DNA of 64,000 nucleotides from Devosia sp. YIM 151766. GTDB taxonomy: Bacteria; Pseudomonadota; Alphaproteobacteria; Rhizobiales; Devosiaceae. Positions 1 to 9,552 of the stretch are shown piece after piece (the first letter of the stretch is position 1; each line of letters starts with the position of its first letter). The DNA is taken from assembly GCF_030285925.1 (NCBI RefSeq), contig NZ_CP127251.1, positions 496,001-560,000 of the forward strand, given 5' to 3'. A program made the translations under genes and the position numbers. The notes beneath the pieces are model-generated. The model saw nothing but the letters and a program-made list of their open reading frames with translations, was not told the DNA's origin and did not search any database.

Positions 1-334
1 CGGCAAGGCTTCCGGCGGCCACGGCCAGGATCAGGCCGGCGGACGTTGCGGGCAACAGCGTCAGAACCAGGCCGTAGATCAGCCAGTTGACCGCCATGCC
101 CGGCAGCATGGCGAGAAAATAGCGCAATAATTCCCGAGACTTGCCGGTGCCGGCCGCCTTGTCGGCGAAGGCGAAATTGCGGTTGATGAGCCAGGTCGCC
201 AGCACCGCCGCCGCGAAGGACAAGAGCCTGCCCCGGAACGGGCCGAGCAGGGGAGAGGTCAGGAGCAGCACGCCGGCATCGACCAGAAAGCCGATAATGC
301 CGGCCAGGGCGAAGGGCAGGATGCGGCGCCTCAC
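1..334 (-). CDS. GtrA-like membrane protein (3' part missing at window edge)
   Basis: The frame reads as alternating hydrophobic helices (residues about 5-25, 35-50, 65-85 and 90 onward) typical of the GtrA family (PF04138). These are small four-helix proteins thought to move undecaprenyl- or polyprenyl-linked sugars across the inner membrane. The start is a GTG whose bases overlap the TGA stop of the upstream glycosyltransferase (GTGA), so the two are translationally coupled. GtrA proteins commonly pair with DPM1-like glycosyltransferases, which fits. The C-terminal part lies outside the window. The substrate cannot be read from the sequence. Confidence 0.8.
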   Translation of the reverse strand, partial: MRRRILPFALAGIIGFLVDAGVLLLTSPLLGPFRGRLLSFAAAVLATWLINRNFAFADKAAGTGKSRELLRYFLAMLPGMAVNWLIYGLVLTLLPATSAGLILAVAAGSLA

Positions 335-1284
335 TTTTCATCCTGGGCGCCGGGCGCCGGAATTTCGAGATAGCGCAGCCGTTTGACCTCGCGCCGCCCG
401 GTCACCACGCTGTCCAGGATCACCGCCGTCGCCCCCAGGATCAGCCCGGCGATGATTCCCAGCCCGGCCAATATGGCGGTGGGAAAGCGCGGTACCAGCC
501 CGGTCTCCAGATAATCGAAGATCACCGGCACGGCGAGGAGCACCGAGACCAGCACCACGATCGTCCCCAGCGTCATATAGAGCTGGCGTGGCCGCTCGCG
601 GGCGAAAAGCCGCACGATGGCCACCAGGATCAGCCAGCCGTCCCGGATCGTGCTCAATTTGCTGGACGATCCTTCAATCCTGGCGCTGTAAGCGGTGGGG
701 ATTTCGTCAAAGGGGGCGCGCAATTCCAGTGCGTGGATGGTCAGTTCCGTCTCGATTTCGAAGCCTTTCGACAGCGCCGGGAAGGATTTGACGAAGCGCC
801 GCGACAGGGCCCGATAGCCCGACAACATGTCGCTGAAGCCGCGCCCGAATATATTTGCCACCGTGCCGGTCAGCACTTTATTGCCCAGGATATGGCCGGG
901 GCGGAATTCGCCGCCGTCGCCCTGCGTCCGGCGCACGCCCACCACCATGTCGAGGCCGTTATCGAGCAGCATGTCCACCAGCGCCCGGCTCTGGCCGGCA
1001 TCATAGGTGCCATCGCCATCGGCCATCACATAGACATCGGCATCCACATCGGCGAATTGCCGGCGGACCACATTGCCCTTGCCGCGCTGCGGCACCTGGC
1101 GGACCACCGCGCCGGCCGCCGCCGCGGCCGCGGCGGTGCCATCGGTGGAGGCATTGTCGAACACGAAAATGCTGGCTTCCGGCAGCGCCGCGCGGAATGC
1201 CGCAATTACCGAGGCAATGACCGCAACCTCGTTGAAGCAGGGCAGAATGACGGCTACATGATTGCCCCTGTAGAGCTTGGTCAC
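331..1284 (-). CDS. Family 2 glycosyltransferase (polyprenyl-phosphate sugar transferase type)
   Basis: A 317-aa protein with a GT-A domain in about residues 8-230. It opens with AVILPCFNE, has the nucleotide-binding DNASTDGT near residue 43 and a DGD metal motif at 89-91 in the segment ADGDGTYD. Two membrane helices follow (about 245-265 and 275-300), as in the DPM1/GtrB-like group that charges polyprenyl phosphate with a sugar. An ATG can be found far upstream, but the GTG chosen here has a strong TGAGGAGG ribosome site 8 nt before it, and homology begins right there. It is coupled to the downstream GtrA-like gene by a 4-bp overlap. The donor sugar is unknown. Confidence 0.88.
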   Translation of the reverse strand: MTKLYRGNHVAVILPCFNEVAVIASVIAAFRAALPEASIFVFDNASTDGTAAAAAAAGAVVRQVPQRGKGNVVRRQFADVDADVYVMADGDGTYDAGQSRALVDMLLDNGLDMVVGVRRTQGDGGEFRPGHILGNKVLTGTVANIFGRGFSDMLSGYRALSRRFVKSFPALSKGFEIETELTIHALELRAPFDEIPTAYSARIEGSSSKLSTIRDGWLILVAIVRLFARERPRQLYMTLGTIVVLVSVLLAVPVIFDYLETGLVPRFPTAILAGLGIIAGLILGATAVILDSVVTGRREVKRLRYLEIPAPGAQDEK

Positions 1285-1357
1285 GCGGTAATCCTCCTCA
1301 GACGCGGCGACATTAGCCGAACAAAGTCGAAAAAGTGTAACGGCCCGAGGCTCATAA

Positions 1358-2107
1358 ATGCTCGATCCCCTGCTCCTGCTCGCTCTCATGGCCGTCGGCA
1401 TGCTGGCCGGCTTCGTCGACGCCATTGCCGGGGGCGGGGGCATGATCACCGTGCCGGCCCTGCTCTCGGCCGGCCTGCCGCCGGTGGCGGCCCTGGCGAC
1501 CAACAAGATGCAGAGCGCGGTCGGCACCGGCATGGCGGTGATCACCTATTGGCGGCGCGGCTTCGTCGCCCTGCACAATCTGATACCGGCCATCGCCCTC
1601 ACCTTTGCCGGCAGCCTGCTGGGGGCCCTGGCCGTCAGCAATGTCGACGTCTCCTTGCTCAATATCGCCGTCCCCGTCGCCCTGATCGGCATCGCGCTCT
1701 ATTTCCTGTTCGCCCCCAAGCTCTCCGACGCGGACAGCGCAGCGCGCCTGCCCTTCGGCCCGTTCGTGCCGCTGATGGGCTTTGCCATCGGCTTTTACGA
1801 CGGGCTTTTCGGTCCCGGCACCGGCGCCTTCTTCACCATGGGCTTCGTGGTGTTTTTCGGCCTCGGCCTGACCCGCGCTACCGGCAGCACCAAGGCACTG
1901 AATTTCATCTCCAACCTTGCCGCCCTGGTAATCTTCATCCCCGGCGGCCACGTGGTCTGGCCGGTCGCCATCGTCATGGCGCTGGGCCAGCTGATCGGCG
2001 GCTATATCGGCGCTCGCACCGGCATCCGCTACGGAGCCAGGATTATTCGCCCGCTGGTCGTCGTGGTCTCTATCGCCATGGCGCTGAAACTGCTGTTCTT
2101 CCCATAG
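1358..2107 (+). CDS. TSUP family (TauE/SafE-like) membrane transporter
   Basis: A 249-aa protein with about eight membrane helices and the TSUP signature near the N terminus: GFVDAIAGGGGMITVPAL followed by ATNKMQS. A second half-repeat appears at GFYDGLFGPGTGAFFT. The family (PF01925; YfcA, TauE, SafE) moves sulfite, sulfonates or other organic anions across the inner membrane. The start has a GAGG ribosome site about 6 nt upstream. It is divergent from the glycosyltransferase and convergent with groEL. No neighbour indicates the substrate. Confidence 0.88.
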   Translation: MLDPLLLLALMAVGMLAGFVDAIAGGGGMITVPALLSAGLPPVAALATNKMQSAVGTGMAVITYWRRGFVALHNLIPAIALTFAGSLLGALAVSNVDVSLLNIAVPVALIGIALYFLFAPKLSDADSAARLPFGPFVPLMGFAIGFYDGLFGPGTGAFFTMGFVVFFGLGLTRATGSTKALNFISNLAALVIFIPGGHVVWPVAIVMALGQLIGGYIGARTGIRYGARIIRPLVVVVSIAMALKLLFFP

Positions 2108-2188
2108 AGCGGTTGGGCCCCGCAGCCCATGTCCTGCGCTGACATCACACCGCCCCGGTGTCGCTGTTCGCTCTCCTTCTCCCCAAAT

Positions 2189-2220
2189 CGTCACCCTCGC
2201 GTCGTGCGTGAGGGTGACGA
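2189..2220. repeat. Class A palindrome (GTCACCCTCGCG arm) in 3' intergenic space
   Basis: An inverted repeat with arms CGTCACCCTCGCG and CGTGAGGGTGACG around a short loop. The same arm sequence recurs at 9503, 17358 and 32636, always just after a gene end. It could act as a terminator or mRNA 3'-end stabiliser, but has no T-tract of its own. Confidence 0.75.
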
Positions 2221-2226
2221 GCGGTG

Positions 2227-2257
2227 ATTTTTTTACACCGCGAAAGCGGGAATGACC
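2227..2257. repeat. Class B palindrome fragment (CCGCGAAAGCGGGAATGAC)
   Basis: A small hairpin built on CCGCGAAAGCGG followed by GAATGACCCC. It matches in form the fuller copy at 14151-14178 (TCATCCCCGCGAAAGCGGGGA). Sequences of this form are frequent between genes in many alphaproteobacteria. No coding or regulatory role is visible. Confidence 0.6.
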
Positions 2258-2277
2258 CCGTGCAAAGAACCCGCCCA

Positions 2278-2309
2278 CGAAAAAGCCCCGGTGTTTCCAC
2301 CGGGGCTTT
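2278..2309 (-). terminator. Intrinsic terminator downstream of groESL
   Basis: On the minus strand a perfect 12-bp stem (AAAGCCCCGGTG / CACCGGGGCTTT) with a GAAA loop runs directly into a five-T tract and CG. It lies about 185 bp after the groEL stop and is the best rho-independent terminator for that operon. Confidence 0.8.
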
Positions 2310-2404
2310 CCACGAAGATCGTGACTGGGAAGACGCGATCCTCGAAGTCGCTGTTCTTTTAGGCGGCAAGGCCGCCCGGCAGTCGTCTGCCGCGCCCGCG
2401 CAGG

Positions 2405-4134
<1,730 letters not shown>

Positions 4135-4194
4135 TTATGGCTCCTTGAAAATATCGGTTGTTGAGGGGACGAAAAAACAGGCGTGAGAAGCGGA

Positions 4195-4485
4195 TTAGGC
4201 TTCGATCACACCCATGATGTCGCTTTCCTTCATGATGATCAGGTCTTCGCCATCAAGCTTGACCTCGGTGCCGCTCCACTTGCCGAACAGCACGTGATCG
4301 CCGGCCTTGACGTCCAGCGCATTGATCTTGCCGTTTTCGTCGCGGGCGCCGGGGCCCACGGAAACGATCACGCCCTCGGAGGGCTTTTCCTTGGCGGTAT
4401 CGGGGATGATGATCCCGCCCTTGGTCTTTTCTTCACTGTCGACGCGACGGACGACGACGCGGTCATGTAGGGGACGGAAGCCCAT
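4195..4485 (-). CDS. groES: Co-chaperonin GroES (10 kDa)
   Basis: A 96-aa protein with the family start [12 protein letters not shown], the mobile-loop region [16 protein letters not shown] and the C-terminal [15 protein letters not shown]. It caps the GroEL ring. The first ATG in frame lies seven codons upstream, but the ATG at 4485 has a good AAGAGGAG ribosome site and matches the family N terminus. It is first gene of the groES-groEL operon, with a CIRCE element about 45 bp upstream. Confidence 0.97.
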   Translation of the reverse strand: MGFRPLHDRVVVRRVDSEEKTKGGIIIPDTAKEKPSEGVIVSVGPGARDENGKINALDVKAGDHVLFGKWSGTEVKLDGEDLIIMKESDIMGVIEA

Positions 4486-4530
4486 GTCTGCTCCTCTTGG
4501 CATCATTGCTAATGCGAAAATCGGGACCTG

Positions 4531-4557
4531 TTAGCACTCGACTGTTGTGAGTGCTAG
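4531..4557 (-). promoter_or_regulatory. CIRCE element (HrcA operator) of groESL
   Basis: TTAGCACTC, nine bases, then GAGTGCTAG. This matches the CIRCE consensus (TTAGCACTC-N9-GAGTGCTAA) at all but the last base. It lies between the promoter and groES, the expected place for HrcA repression relieved by heat. The hrcA gene is not in this window. Confidence 0.95.
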
Positions 4558-4569
4558 CAAGCGATACGG

Positions 4570-4598
4570 ATATAGGAAGCGAGGCCAAGCAGAGTCAA
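4570..4598 (-). promoter_or_regulatory. Housekeeping-type promoter of groESL
   Basis: On the minus strand TTGACT (4598-4593) and CTATAT (4575-4570) are separated by 17 bp. This places the transcription start just upstream of, or at the edge of, the CIRCE element, so HrcA bound there would block initiation. It also overlaps the short space before the divergent DUF427 gene. Confidence 0.75.
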
Positions 4599-4668
4599 GG
4601 CGCGTGAACCGAAGTTTTTTCTCGTGCGTTGTACGGTCAGTCCATCCGTTCACAACAAGGTGCCGATC

Positions 4669-5028
4669 ATGGCCGACAGCCCTCTTGCCGCTCCCGCGAT
4701 CCAGCCCGTTCCCGGCCGGGTCCATATTGTCTTCGACGACGCGGAGATTGCCAGCTCGACCCGGGCATTGCGGCTGGAACGGCCGGGCGGCAAAGATCTG
4801 GTCTTCGTGCCGCTGGACGATGTCCATCCCGGCATTCTCGAGGCCTCGGAAACCAGCCGCGACGACGACGGCCCCGGCGTCGCGCATTTCTACAACATCA
4901 AGACCCTCACCGCCGATGGCGTCGACGAAGCCTGGTATTATCCCTATGCCGAGGGGCCTTTCGCCCCCATCCGCGACCTGCTGACCTTTGGCGGCGACCG
5001 TATCCGCGTGGAGGTCACGGAGGTTTAG
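4669..5028 (+). CDS. DUF427 domain protein
   Basis: A 119-aa protein matching the small DUF427 family (PF04248). It has GRVHIVFDDAEIASSTRAL near the N terminus, YFP-like wording replaced by LVFVPLDDVHPGIL, and the conserved AWYYPYAEGPFAPIRDLLTF in the second half. The biochemical role of the family is not established. An in-frame ATG exists 15 codons upstream, but the start at 4669 has AAGG at ribosome-site distance and fits the family. It is divergent from groES, and a small ORF follows 91 bp later. Confidence 0.85.
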   Translation: MADSPLAAPAIQPVPGRVHIVFDDAEIASSTRALRLERPGGKDLVFVPLDDVHPGILEASETSRDDDGPGVAHFYNIKTLTADGVDEAWYYPYAEGPFAPIRDLLTFGGDRIRVEVTEV

Positions 5029-5119
5029 CAGCCACCGGGCCTCAGGCGACCGCTACTCCCCCATCGAGTTTTTCTCATTGCCTCTTCCCCCCGCGCCGAG
5101 ACTGGGCCATAACCTCATC

Positions 5120-5311
5120 ATGAGCGAAAAATCCTCCCTTCAGATCAAGTTACGCCGTACCGGCGGCGTCGGCCCCAATGCGAACTGGCACTGGGAAGTG
5201 CAGGATGCGGACGGCAAGGTTCTCAAGACCGGCAGCGCCGTCGGCCCCGAGCACAAGGCCTTCGCCACCGCCCGCATCGCCAAGGAAAAGCTGGAAGCAG
5301 CCGACAAGTAA
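5120..5311 (+). CDS. Small conserved-looking hypothetical protein
   Basis: A 63-aa protein, basic and soluble, with no signal peptide or membrane segment. The sequence has a WHWEVQDADGKVLKTGSA core that looks like a short beta sheet, followed by a helix ending RIAKEKLEAAD. The ATG at 5120 is chosen over a longer in-frame ATG at 4988, which would overlap the DUF427 gene. I do not recognise a named family with certainty; short YegP/DUF1508-like proteins have a comparable strand-helix plan. Confidence 0.6.
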   Translation: MSEKSSLQIKLRRTGGVGPNANWHWEVQDADGKVLKTGSAVGPEHKAFATARIAKEKLEAADK

Positions 5312-5382
5312 CGCTCCGGACTTGCCGCCCGGCTCCGCCGGAAAGATGCGGCGCGGGGAGCCCGGATAGGACCGAGTTGACC

Positions 5383-6345
5383 ATGTCTGCCGCTGAGATC
5401 GACGCCAAGCGCCAGTCCAGTCGGGTGAGTGAACCATTGCGCGGCATCGTGCTCAAAGTGGCATCGGTCTGCTGCTTCGTGGTCATGGCCACCATGCTCA
5501 AAGCCACGCAAACCGTGCCGGCGGGCGAAATGGTGTTCTTCCGGTCCTTCTTCGCGCTGCTTCCGGTTCTCGTCTGGCTGGTCGGGCGCGGGCGCCTCGC
5601 CGATGCCTTCGCCACCAAGAGACCGCTGGGCCATGTCGTGCGCGGCCTGGTCGGCGTCGGCTCGATGAGCCTGGGCTTTTTCGCCCTGACCCGCCTGCCG
5701 CTGCCGGAAGCGACGGTCATCCAATATGCCTCCCCGCTGCTGATCGTCATTTTTTCGGCGGTGCTGCTGCGCGAGCGCGTCTATCTCTTCCGCTGGACCG
5801 CGGTGCTGATCGGGCTGGTCGGGGTCCTCATCATTCTCTGGCCGCGGCTCACCGTCTTTTCCGGGCAATCCACCGCCGAGGACGCCGAGGCCATCGGCGC
5901 CCTGGCCGCTTTTACCGCGGCGATCCTGTCGGCCTTCGCCATGTTGCAGGTCCGCACCCTGGTACAGACCGAGCGCACCGAAACCATCGTCACCTATTTC
6001 TTCATCAGCGCCAGCGTGCTGAGCCTGCTCACCCTGCCATTCGGCTGGGTCTGGCCCAGTCCGCAACAGGCCGCCCTGCTGGTCGGGGCGGGCATTGTCG
6101 GCGGTATCGGCCAATTGCTGCTCACCTCCTGCTATCGCTACGCCGATATGTCGGTGATCGCCCCGTTCGAATATGTGTCGCTGATCCTCACCATCATCAT
6201 CGGCTTCTTCATCTTCGCCGATATCCCGACATTGCCCATGCTGGTCGGCAGCGTCATCATCGTCGCCTCCGGCATCGCCGTCATCCTGCGCGAACGCCAA
6301 TTGGGCCTCGACCGCTCCCGCGACAAGGAAGCCTCGACGCCCTGA
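5383..6345 (+). CDS. DMT/EamA-type drug or metabolite exporter
   Basis: A 320-aa membrane protein with ten predicted helices arranged as two EamA repeats (PF00892). The first ends around LLRERVYLFRWTAVLIGLVGV, the second around FEYVSLILTIIIGFFIFADIP and the terminal helix GSVIIVASGIAVILRER. Members are inner-membrane transporters of metabolites or amino acids. ATG 5383 is preceded by TAGGA; a TTG two codons upstream is also possible. The cytosolic N-terminal 25 residues are polar. It stands alone, 71 bp after the small ORF, and no substrate is indicated. Confidence 0.87.
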   Translation: MSAAEIDAKRQSSRVSEPLRGIVLKVASVCCFVVMATMLKATQTVPAGEMVFFRSFFALLPVLVWLVGRGRLADAFATKRPLGHVVRGLVGVGSMSLGFFALTRLPLPEATVIQYASPLLIVIFSAVLLRERVYLFRWTAVLIGLVGVLIILWPRLTVFSGQSTAEDAEAIGALAAFTAAILSAFAMLQVRTLVQTERTETIVTYFFISASVLSLLTLPFGWVWPSPQQAALLVGAGIVGGIGQLLLTSCYRYADMSVIAPFEYVSLILTIIIGFFIFADIPTLPMLVGSVIIVASGIAVILRERQLGLDRSRDKEASTP

Positions 6346-6477
6346 CCGGCGCTGTCGGCATTTGCGGGGAGGGGCTATCGCATGCAGCTTCGATAGCGCC
6401 TCGTTCTCTTTCTCGGAAGAGTGGAGATTTTGGACCAGGGAAGGGGTCCATCAGCGGACCACAATCCCTCTCCGTCC

Positions 6478-7908
6478 TTAGCCCGCCGCCGCCAGGCCGG
6501 CCCAGCCCTGCCGTTTGCGGTAAATGGTGGACGGGCTGATTTCCAGCGCCGCGGCGGCCAGCGAGATATTGCCGCCAAAGGCGGCGATGGCGTCTTCGAT
6601 GATGCGCTGTTCCTGCCGCCACATGGGCAGGATGGCCGGGCGCTGGTCGGCGCGCGGCGCTTCCACCGGCGCCGGCATCATGGCCTGGGATTCGATATCG
6701 GCGGCCCGGAGCATGGCCGCGCCGATATCGCCGCCATCAAACATCACCACCATGCGGCGGATGAGGTTCTGCAATTGCCGCACATTGCCCGGCCAGTCGG
6801 CGGCCGTGAGCTGCTGCGCCGCTTCCTGGGTGAAGCCGGCGAAGCTCTTGTGTTCCTCGCGCGCATAGCGGGCGAGGAAATGCCGGGCCAGCACCAGGAT
6901 GTCGCTGGGCCGCTGCCGCAGCGGCGGCAGGTGAATGGGCAGCACATGCAGGCGATAGAACAGGTCCTCGCGGAATTTCCGCTCGGCGATGAGCTGCATC
7001 GGATTGCGATTGGTGGCGCAGATCACCCGCACATCGACCTTGCGCGCCGCCGTCTCGCCCACCCGCGACAGCATCCCGGTTTGCAGGAATCGCAGCAGTT
7101 TCGATTGCAGCGACAGGTCCATTTCCCCGACCTCGTCGAGAAACAGCGTGCCGCCATCGGCCAGTTCAGCCGCGCCCTTGCGGTCGTCATGCGCTCCGGT
7201 AAAGGCCCCGCGCACCACGCCGAACAATTCGCTCTCCATCAGGTCGCGCGGAATGGCGGCGCAATTGATGGCGACGAAGCGCTTGTCGGCGCGCGGCCCC
7301 TTTTCATGCAGGGCTTCGGCGCACACATCCTTGCCGGTGCCGCTTTCGCCGGTGATGAAGACCGGCGCCGACGACGTGGCGACCCGCCCGATCTGCTCAT
7401 AGAGAAATTGCATGGCGCTGGACGCCCCGACAAAGCCGGCGAAATCGGCCATGACCGGTTCGGGTCCGGTGCCGACGCCGAGACAGCGCGGCCGTCCATG
7501 GCGTTGCGCCAGTTCGCCGATGCGATTGGCCAGGGCCGCGCCGCTGACCGGCTTGGCCAGGTAATCATGCGCGCCGGCCCGCATCGCCGCCAGCGCCGCG
7601 CTCACCGAACCGCCATCGGCCACGGCCAGCACCAGCGCCCCCTCGGCCAGCCGCACCAGACGGGCCATGGCGTTCTCGATGCCCGGCGCCAGGTCGGCCA
7701 GGCTGCCGAGATCGGCAATGATGATATCGAACCGCGCCTGCCGCAGCTGCTCGGCCGCCATGCGTCCATTGCCGGCGAAGCAGACTTGCGGCGCCACCAA
7801 TAGGGCGGCGCTCAAGGCTCCGCCCAGGCTGCGCGCGCTATCGGCGTCGCTGTCGATCAGCAGGAGCTGGCCGCTCAGGGCGTTGTCGCTTCCGCTCGTC
7901 ACCGTCAT
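6478..7908 (-). CDS. NtrC-family sigma54-dependent response regulator
   Basis: A 476-aa protein with three parts. A receiver-like domain (about 12-135) has Asp66 in IIIADLGS and Lys119 in YLAKPVS. A central AAA+ domain (about 155-385) has Walker A GESGTGKD (187-194), the sigma54-contact GAFTGA (234-239) and Walker B LFLDEVGEM. A Fis-type helix-turn-helix ends the protein (NISLAAAALEISPSTIYRKR). It should activate sigma54 promoters once phosphorylated. The usual N-terminal acidic pair is replaced by DSDAD, which still offers acids. No histidine kinase is adjacent, so the signal is unknown. The neighbouring EAL protein is divergent. Confidence 0.93.
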   Translation of the reverse strand: MTVTSGSDNALSGQLLLIDSDADSARSLGGALSAALLVAPQVCFAGNGRMAAEQLRQARFDIIIADLGSLADLAPGIENAMARLVRLAEGALVLAVADGGSVSAALAAMRAGAHDYLAKPVSGAALANRIGELAQRHGRPRCLGVGTGPEPVMADFAGFVGASSAMQFLYEQIGRVATSSAPVFITGESGTGKDVCAEALHEKGPRADKRFVAINCAAIPRDLMESELFGVVRGAFTGAHDDRKGAAELADGGTLFLDEVGEMDLSLQSKLLRFLQTGMLSRVGETAARKVDVRVICATNRNPMQLIAERKFREDLFYRLHVLPIHLPPLRQRPSDILVLARHFLARYAREEHKSFAGFTQEAAQQLTAADWPGNVRQLQNLIRRMVVMFDGGDIGAAMLRAADIESQAMMPAPVEAPRADQRPAILPMWRQEQRIIEDAIAAFGGNISLAAAALEISPSTIYRKRQGWAGLAAAG

Positions 7909-8179
7909 TGCGCTTTTTACCTTGGTCTCGTCCGCGTCGGGGCGTTTTCTCGTTGTCCCGATTGTTTCGGATTAGGGTAAATATTCCGTTCTTATCGGCG
8001 GCGCGGCAGTCCCCTTTAACCTCGCCGCCGCCGCCCATCCTCCCGCAACGCCATCTATTTCCGCCGCCGACGCCTTTATTGCCGCGCCAAGCATAGAAAT
8101 AGGCCGGGGACAGTATTGCGACGCCGCTTTTGCCCAAAATGATGGGGTGCTATGAAAAAGAGCCGAATCTCCCGGCGCC
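7909..8179. other. Intergenic region between divergent regulator and EAL genes
   Basis: About 270 bp containing divergent promoter space. I see no tRNA, sRNA-like terminator pair or clear -35/-10 or -24/-12 element. Short frames here have no family resemblance. A candidate ATG at 8152 opens a frame that is a shadow of the EAL gene. Confidence 0.5.
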
Positions 8180-9454
8180 ATGGAAGGGGTTGCAGGTCCG
8201 CCCGTGCAGGCATTGGTTTATTCGTTCATTGCGCTCGCCGCCGCCGGAATAGGGGCATTGGCCTATTTCGCGCTGACATTCACGCCGGCCAATGCGATTC
8301 TGGCCGCGCTGGTTTTCGGCTGTGCCGGCGTGGTCGCGATGGAGCGGACCTTGCGCATCCGCGCCGAGAACCGGCTGGAGCGCGCCATCGGGGACTTGTC
8401 GCGCCTGCTCGCCACCGACGCCCAGGCCGGCGCCGTGCTCGGCCAGCGCATCAATGCCATCGCCGATACCAATCCCGGCCCGCGCCTGGAAGCCGTGGAA
8501 GCCGATATTTCCGTGCTCGGCACCGTCATTCGGCAGGTCGCCGAGGCGGTGGCCGATATGGAGGTCAAGGTCGCCAGATCCGGCGTCCGCTACGATCCGT
8601 CATCGGGCAGTGCCGGCCCGATAATGGCCGCGCCCGGCCCGGCCCGTCCGGCGCCGCGCGCCAAGGAGCCGGTCATTCCGCTCGAAACCCTGCGCCAGGC
8701 CGTGGCCGATAACAGGCTGGTCTTCCACATCCAGCCTATATTGCGCCTGCCGCATCGCCGCGCCATCGCCTATGATCTGGTTCCCAGGCTACTGCTCGAA
8801 GACGGCGAACTGGCCGACGCGCCCGACTTCATGCCCCGGCGCGGCGGCTATGAGGTGCTGCGCCATATCGAGGGCACGGCTTTGGTCGAGGCGGTCGCCA
8901 TTGCCCGCCGCGCCCGCACCAGCGGCGCGCCGCTGGTTCTGCATGTGCCGCTTTCGCGCGCCACCCTGGGCGATGGCGTCGCTGCCGAGCAGATGCTGGT
9001 CGTTCTCGACGCCAACCGCGCCATTCTGGAGGGCCTCACCTTCCTTATCGAGGAAGCGGAATGGCAGGCCCTGACCGGGCAGGATCGGGCCGTCATCGAC
9101 CAGATGGCGCGCAAGGGCGCCGGCTTCTCGCTTGCCGGAATGACCTCGCTCCGGATCGACATGGCCGAGCTGGCTGCCCTCGGCCTGCGCTCGCTGCGCG
9201 TCGACGCCGCCGAACTCATCGAAGCGCCCGCCGCCTTCACCGATTTCCATCTGTCCGACATCGCCGATTATCTGGCGCGCTTCGACGTCACCCTGCTGGC
9301 CACCGGCATTGCCGACGAACGGCAGATCGTCGAATTGCTCGATAACGGCATCCTGCTGGTCCAGGGCGATTATATCGCCGCCCCCGGTCCCGTCCGTCAG
9401 GACCTCTCGCTGGACGCCAACCGCACCATCACCCCGCAATTGCGCCGGGTATAG
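8180..9454 (+). CDS. Membrane protein with degenerate EAL domain
   Basis: A 424-aa protein. Two membrane helices (about 11-31 and 35-53) are followed by a helical linker rich in Ala and charged residues (60-120), a Pro-rich stretch (140-160) and an EAL-like fold (about 165-405) recognisable from FHIQPILRLPHRRAIAYDLVPRL and the late HLSDIADYLARFDVTLLATGI. The signature EAL is replaced by DLV, and the catalytic acidic residues expected downstream (DDFG, EGVE types) are not seen. It is therefore unlikely to hydrolyse c-di-GMP and may bind it or act as a partner. The start codon is uncertain: GTG at 8204 is an alternative. It is convergent with the chemoreceptor gene. Confidence 0.82.
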   Translation: MEGVAGPPVQALVYSFIALAAAGIGALAYFALTFTPANAILAALVFGCAGVVAMERTLRIRAENRLERAIGDLSRLLATDAQAGAVLGQRINAIADTNPGPRLEAVEADISVLGTVIRQVAEAVADMEVKVARSGVRYDPSSGSAGPIMAAPGPARPAPRAKEPVIPLETLRQAVADNRLVFHIQPILRLPHRRAIAYDLVPRLLLEDGELADAPDFMPRRGGYEVLRHIEGTALVEAVAIARRARTSGAPLVLHVPLSRATLGDGVAAEQMLVVLDANRAILEGLTFLIEEAEWQALTGQDRAVIDQMARKGAGFSLAGMTSLRIDMAELAALGLRSLRVDAAELIEAPAAFTDFHLSDIADYLARFDVTLLATGIADERQIVELLDNGILLVQGDYIAAPGPVRQDLSLDANRTITPQLRRV

Positions 9455-9502
9455 CGTAAGGACAAGCGGGCTAGGGATAGGCCCTCACCCAAAACCACCC
9501 TT

Positions 9503-9533
9503 CGTCGCCCTCGCGTCAAGCGCGAGGGTGACG
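9503..9533. repeat. Class A palindrome between convergent genes
   Basis: Arms CGTCGCCCTCGCG and CGCGAGGGTGACG around TCAAG. It is the same family as at 2189, 17358 and 32636, and lies between the EAL gene and the chemoreceptor gene, both of which end here. It may serve as a bidirectional 3' end structure. Confidence 0.75.
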
Positions 9534-9552
9534 ATCCGAGAAAGCGGCGACA

